A stretch of DNA of 64,000 bases from Diplolepis rosae. Taxonomy: Eukaryota > Arthropoda > Insecta > Hymenoptera > Diplolepididae. Location of the stretch: assembly GCA_030998225.1 (NCBI GenBank), contig JAPYXD010000710.1, positions 20,868,001 to 20,932,000 of the forward strand. Reading direction: 5' to 3'. The notes beneath the pieces are model-generated. The model ran no database searches and was not told where the DNA came from. It was given only the letters and a program-made list of their open reading frames with translations. This document shows, one piece after another, positions 59,598 to 64,000 of this stretch; position 1 is the first letter of the stretch; each line of letters opens with the position of its first letter. A program made the position numbers and the translations under genes.

Positions 59598-60290
59598 CGC
59601 ATTGCGGGAAAATTCTCATAGCACGCTTCGCCCGGAATTTTCAGCGCGCCTAGGGCATGCGATTCGGTCGTCGCGCTTCGCGCTCGATTTATACTTTATA
59701 TCCATTAGAGCCACATTTGCATTGAAAATAAAACGAAAAATATACTTTTTAACAAAAATTGTGTCAGATAATATTTGTAGACCTTATTAAAGCAACAAAT
59801 TTTGCAGTCTTATGTTTTTTCCGTATTTCATGTATTTTGGTTAAAAAATTGAATGTTCGATTTTCAATAGTATTTTTTAAAATTAAAAAGAAAAATATAC
59901 ATCTTACAAAAAAATGTTGGTATTGAAGTTTCTAGATCTTTTTGTGGAAAACAATTTTGTTTCATAAGGTTTTTTCGTATCTCCTATAGTTTAATTGAAA
60001 AATGGAATTTTAATTTAATAATTGTTAGAGACTTATGAGCAGTATCAGAAACTAATATTGCAATTTTTTAATTTTCCAGAAAAACAAAAAATGCTTTTAT
60101 TTTCACAATTTAGGTCAGATATGGCTGGTTAACGAACTTGTCCTTACTTTTTGGGCTCCGATAAAGTATGCCAAAACTCAATTCAATCCAATGATCCTAT
60201 CGAGAGTTATCGTGCTAACGACCTACCACTACAGATCGACACATTCGTAAAAACCATTATTTCTGACTCAGGGGGTCTCCAAACGTAAAG
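59598..60290. repeat. Large complex repeat S, copy 2
   Basis: It shares the GCGCTTCGCGCTC block, ATTAGAGCCACATTTGCAT, two ~150 bp units in inverse orientation, and the right end (GGTTAACGAACTTGTCCTT ... CTGACTCAGGGGGTCTC) with 17146-19141. Confidence 0.65.
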
Positions 60291-60449
60291 ATTATAATAT
60301 ATAAAAAGAACAAGAATATTCTGTGGAATCGTATTCTATTGGAAGATGGATGACTCTTCCCTTGAGGTATTGACAGGTAGGTACTTTGTCTCTTAACATT
60401 AAGGGAACAAGTGCAGTGAGAAGAATTTAAGTCGACACTAAATTTCCTG

Positions 60450-60720
60450 TAAAAGGGAAAACTGTGAGATCGCACCTTCTATCAGACGACAAGAGGCGCG
60501 ACGTGCGAATGCGAACATAAATCCAAATTAGCGGCAACATAACGCTCTCTTCCCTTGGCGCACGCAACGACCGATTCGCGATCGGTCTTCGCGACTCAAG
60601 CGACGGATTGTAAATTGTAACTTGGACTATCTGGCACGATCGCGACGAGTCGTTTTCTCGCCGAGCCGCATAGCCGGAGCAGGCGGCCACGATCGATCTT
60701 ATTCACGCAGACAACGTTTG
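60450..60720. promoter_or_regulatory. CpG-rich island-like patch
   Basis: About 30 CpG in 270 bp, far above the surroundings (for example CGATTCGCGATCGG and CGATCGCGACGAGTCG). It is non-repetitive. An 87-codon minus frame (60427-60690) is open but unrecognised. It could be a promoter or 5' exon of a gene outside the visible exons. Confidence 0.35.
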
Positions 60721-61053
60721 TCGAAGATTAATTTTTTCCTTCTAGTAACAAAGTCGGCTTATTACGCTATCATTTCCTAAAAGTATAATGTATAAGATCA
60801 TTTGTTCTCATTTGTGACTATAATTATAAAAAATTGTCATCTTTTCCTGTGTAGAAAGGACGCCTATTACAAATTCCTTAATCGGAATCTATAAGAACCT
60901 ACAAGAGATCGTGTACGAACTAAGCCTAAACTACACGATCCGATCTTTGTGCTACGCACTCTATGTACTGTAGATACCAATTTATAAATTCGTGTTTAAC
61001 TCCAAATGAGAAACGAAATTTAAATTACTCTAGATTCTGTCGGCCTAAAGAAA

Positions 61054-62262
61054 AACCAAAGACCCAATACTAAGTAAGACATCGCTGGGACTACCAGCGT
61101 CTGTCCTGGGTCTTCTATTCCACATATCAACTTCAGCGAAGCCTTGTTTTCTCCCAAGATATTCAACTTCAAAGCTGTTACCTTCCGGAGTCCACCGAGG
61201 ACACCGAAAATCTCTAATGGGAAACCAAAGTCCCAATACTACTACCAGTGCCTGCCCTGGACCTCATATTCCACCTATCGACTCGAGCAAATGCTTGATT
61301 TCTTCCCAATATATTCAATTTTAAATTAGTTGCCTTCCGAAGGCCACTTTGGGCACCGAAAATATCTTATGGGAATCCAAAGTCCCAATACTAGGTCAGG
61401 CGTCGATAATACTACCTGTGCCTGCCCTGGACATCATATTCCACCTATCGACTGGAGCAAATGCTTGTCTTCTTCCCAATACATTCAACTTTAAAGCAGT
61501 TTCCTTCCGGAGTCCATCGAGGACAGCGAAAATCTCTTATGGGAATCCAAAATGCCAATACTAGGTCAGGCGTCAGTGAGATTACCAGTGCCTGCCCTGG
61601 ACCTCATATTCCACCTATCGACTGGAGCAAATGCTTGTCTTCTTCCCAATACATTAAACTTTAAAGCAGTTTCCTTCCGGAGTCCACCGAGGACACCGAA
61701 AATCTCTTATGGGAACCCAAAGTCCCAATAATAGGTTAGGCGTCGATAATACTACCTGTGCCTGCCATGGACATCATATTCCACCTATCGACTGGAGCAA
61801 ATGCTTGTCTTCTTCCCAATACATTCAACTTTAAAGCAGTTTCCTTCCGGAGTCCACCGAGGACAGCGAAAATCTCTTATGGGAATCCAAAATCTCAATA
61901 CTAGGTCAGGCGTCAGTGAGATTACTAGTGCCTGCCCTGGACCTCATATTCCGCCTATCGACTGGAGCAAATGCTTGTTTTCTTCCCAAAATATTCAACT
62001 TTAAAGTAGTTCCCTTCCGGAGGCCACTTTGGGCACCGAAAATATCATATGGGAATCCAAAGTCCCAATACTAGGTCAGGCGTCGATAATACTACCTGTG
62101 CTGCCCTGGACATCATATTCCACCTATCGACTGGAGCAAATGCTTGTCTTCTTCCCACTACATTCAACTTTAAAGTAGTTCCCTTCCAGAGTCCATCGAG
62201 GACACCGAAAATCTCTTACGGGAATCCAAATTCCCAATACCAGGTCAGACGTCGCTTATATA
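61054..62262 (+). repeat. 170 bp tandem satellite, about 7 units
   Basis: The anchor CGTC falls at 61401, 61571, 61741, 61911, 62081 and 62250, a period of 170. An earlier diverged unit at 61080 is 19 bp short of register. Units alternate between GTCGATAATACTACCTGTG (61402, 61742, 62082) and GTCAGTGAGATTACCAGTG (61572, 61912), so the true repeat is a 340 bp dimer. GCCACTTTGGGCACCG recurs after 680 bp (61340, 62020). Since 170 is not divisible by three, the overlapping reading frames here are not a repeat protein. Confidence 0.93.
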
Positions 62263-62479
62263 CGCCTTATACATATATATTTTATTTTTCGGATTTTCGG
62301 ATGCTTACACTAGAATTCCCCAGTAATCCTGGACTAGTATCTTGTCACTTAAAACTTTATTTGACAATCGAAGAAGTCTTCTTTTGTCACCCTTGGAAAA
62401 ATCCGGCAAGGAAGAATAATATTTGGATTGCGAAAGCGTGAATACTACATAGAGACAATCGAATCGAAAGTAATACCCT

Positions 62480-62700
62480 GTAGGGAACAAAGGCGACTCA
62501 AAGCAGTGTCCTCGGCGTGAACGCGATGCGCCTTTCACAAAAAAAGGATCATCGCAGCATCCACCTGCAAGAGCAAAACGCTTTATAGAGTTATAAGAGC
62601 TGTGCACGGCGGGTATTGTCTTCGCGAAACGAGCACCCCCGCACAAACGATCACGCGTGTGCCTGCTCCAACCAAGGACAACAACATTCTCTGCAAAACT
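62480..62700. other. CpG-rich non-repetitive patch
   Basis: GC-richer DNA (GTCTTCGCGAAACGAGC, ACGATCACGCGTGTGCC) directly after the satellite. A 134-codon minus frame (62305-62709) spans it and the satellite edge but shows no domain. Its function is unknown. Confidence 0.3.
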
Positions 62701-63777
62701 AATTGCCAAGTAAATATATATACAGGTATGCGCTTATATCTGTTTATACCGCGCGGAATTTATTATGCGACCTGGAGAAAGATAGACAGATGGAGATTCG
62801 CGACCTCAGACAGATAAGGAGTTTCAGCAAATCAGAAATGAGGGTCAAAGATGGAGAAAAGAACATTAATTTGTACAAGACGCGGGCGCAGTAATTTATG
62901 TTTGCATTATGTGCTGACAAAGATTCGTTAATTTATAATACTTGTTCGAAAGCTGAGCGTTATACTGAGAAGTTTACTTCCCAAAATTATTGTTGGCTCT
63001 ACAAAATATTTTTATACCTTGCGAGAAAAGTTTATAGACGACTAGTTATTATTCATTTTCATTATGCATTATATCTTTTTTTTTATATATTTAGTACTCA
63101 ATAGTAATGACTATAAATTACAGATAAGGATTAATCATTGTGCGATAGTTAGTATTAAATTTATGACTATAAATTTTCAGTTCAGTCGCCTTGCCGCTGA
63201 TGAATTCAAGATAAACAGAAATGATCATTGGATCTCCGCAGGAGTATTATTTCATAGCACATCTAATTTTTTAACCACAATTTTGTGATAAGCCTATTAC
63301 CGTCAGATGGAACTAAGAAATAAAATATAGCCTAGAGGAAGATACAAAAGGTGTAAACCGCAGCCTTTAATGTCAGATTCGTTCAGCAAATCTTCATCGG
63401 CTTTGCAGTCACTAGGAGATATACTTCATGGATAGCAGTGCCGTGTAATTCCATCTCGTAACTATTTTTGTACTGTGAAAAATGTCTAGAAAATGAAATA
63501 CGGATGATAGTGGTTAAGTATTCGAGGCACGTAATGGTTCGTAATGACGATCCTGATGCCATGCTAGTTCATCACTGAGTTCCGCTCTTAAGATTTTTGA
63601 ACGCGATCTGGCAAATAATAGAGCTCACTGTCGCCAAAAGTTCATTCCCTGAAATCCTGCCTTCGGCTACAGCTACGTTCCTATATAAATGTAACTTAAT
63701 TACAACTCATACTCCGAGCATCAGCAAAGTTTCCTCCATATTCTGTTTGATTTGAACTATTTTCAAATTAATACGTA
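62701..63777. other. Intergenic DNA, nothing recognised
   Basis: Short frames on the plus strand (62703-63288) have no domain or splice context. No repeats shared with the rest of the window were found. Confidence 0.4.
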
Positions 63778-64000
63778 CACAGAAGACATTTTTGGAGAAT
63801 AGAACCAATTTTTAGGATTAGATTGAGCGGCAACAAAAAGAAATTCCTATTTATAGCGAGAACTTCCGCCACTTGGGAAATAGTATTAAAAAGAACAAGA
63901 TTTTTTTAACCTTTCTATAATTTATTCATCATTTCGGATTTTTATCTGTTTTTCCAAACTATAACTAAACCCAAGCCAATGGAGGTTCAGTATCTGCAAA
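63778..64000. mobile_element. Left part of a CACAGAA-type element, cut by window end
   Basis: TA then CACAGAAGACATTTTTGG, AGAACCAATTTT and later GTATTAAAAAGAACAAG parallel the left part of the 54108-55069 element in the same order. The right end lies beyond the window. Confidence 0.6.

Noticed and set aside
61144..62441. Repeat protein suggested by several overlapping plus-strand reading frames
   Set aside because: The frames are produced by a 170 bp satellite whose period is not a multiple of three and whose frames shift between units.
62305..62709. 134-codon minus-strand gene
   Set aside because: No domain or splice context was seen. It overlaps the CpG-rich patch, starts only 43 bp beyond the satellite array, and its openness fits GC-rich composition.

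Overview
The window looks like AT-rich, transposon-rich insect nuclear DNA. The evidence is a mariner DD34D transposase relic, tRNA-derived SINEs, many short inverted-repeat elements, and two animal genes with GT-AG introns. The gene content fits many insects, including Hymenoptera, but the species cannot be named from this sequence. Only about 2 kb is recognisable coding sequence. Most of the rest is intron or intergenic DNA built from nested non-autonomous DNA transposons.

Layout. Bases 1-8962 lie upstream of the first visible coding exon of a tetraspanin gene and may be its first intron, because the N-terminal coding exon was not found. They hold a SINE head, a mariner deletion derivative, a pogo-like MITE and several other palindromic elements. 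The tetraspanin (CD151/TSPAN11-like, + strand) has four coding exons at 8963-9154, 42905-43078, 48153-48314 and 48771-48917. The 33.7 kb intron between its first two visible exons carries most of the mobile elements. They include a young 2.07 kb element with about 796 bp inverted arms around a cysteine-rich reading frame (11276-13342), seven copies of one 200-470 bp palindromic MITE family, TTAA-bounded piggyBac-type elements with a decayed piggyBac-like transposase fragment, and several insertion-in-insertion stacks.

A palindromic element at 49923-50108, between the two convergent genes, carries the first AATAAA after the tetraspanin stop. On the minus strand, 51153-55671 encodes TMEM237, a four-pass ciliary transition-zone protein, in five coding exons (443 residues). 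Near-consensus RFX X-box motifs lie upstream of it, as expected for a ciliary gene. The right end (56.8-64 kb) has an 851 bp element with a probable 8 bp target duplication, repeat copies shared with the tetraspanin intron, two CpG-rich patches with no recognisable gene, and a 170 bp tandem satellite with a dimeric higher-order pattern (61054-62262).

The two genes have no obvious functional link. Tetraspanin acts at the plasma membrane and TMEM237 at the base of cilia. The most unusual general feature is that many independent inverted-repeat families here are each filled with their own short motif in both orientations.
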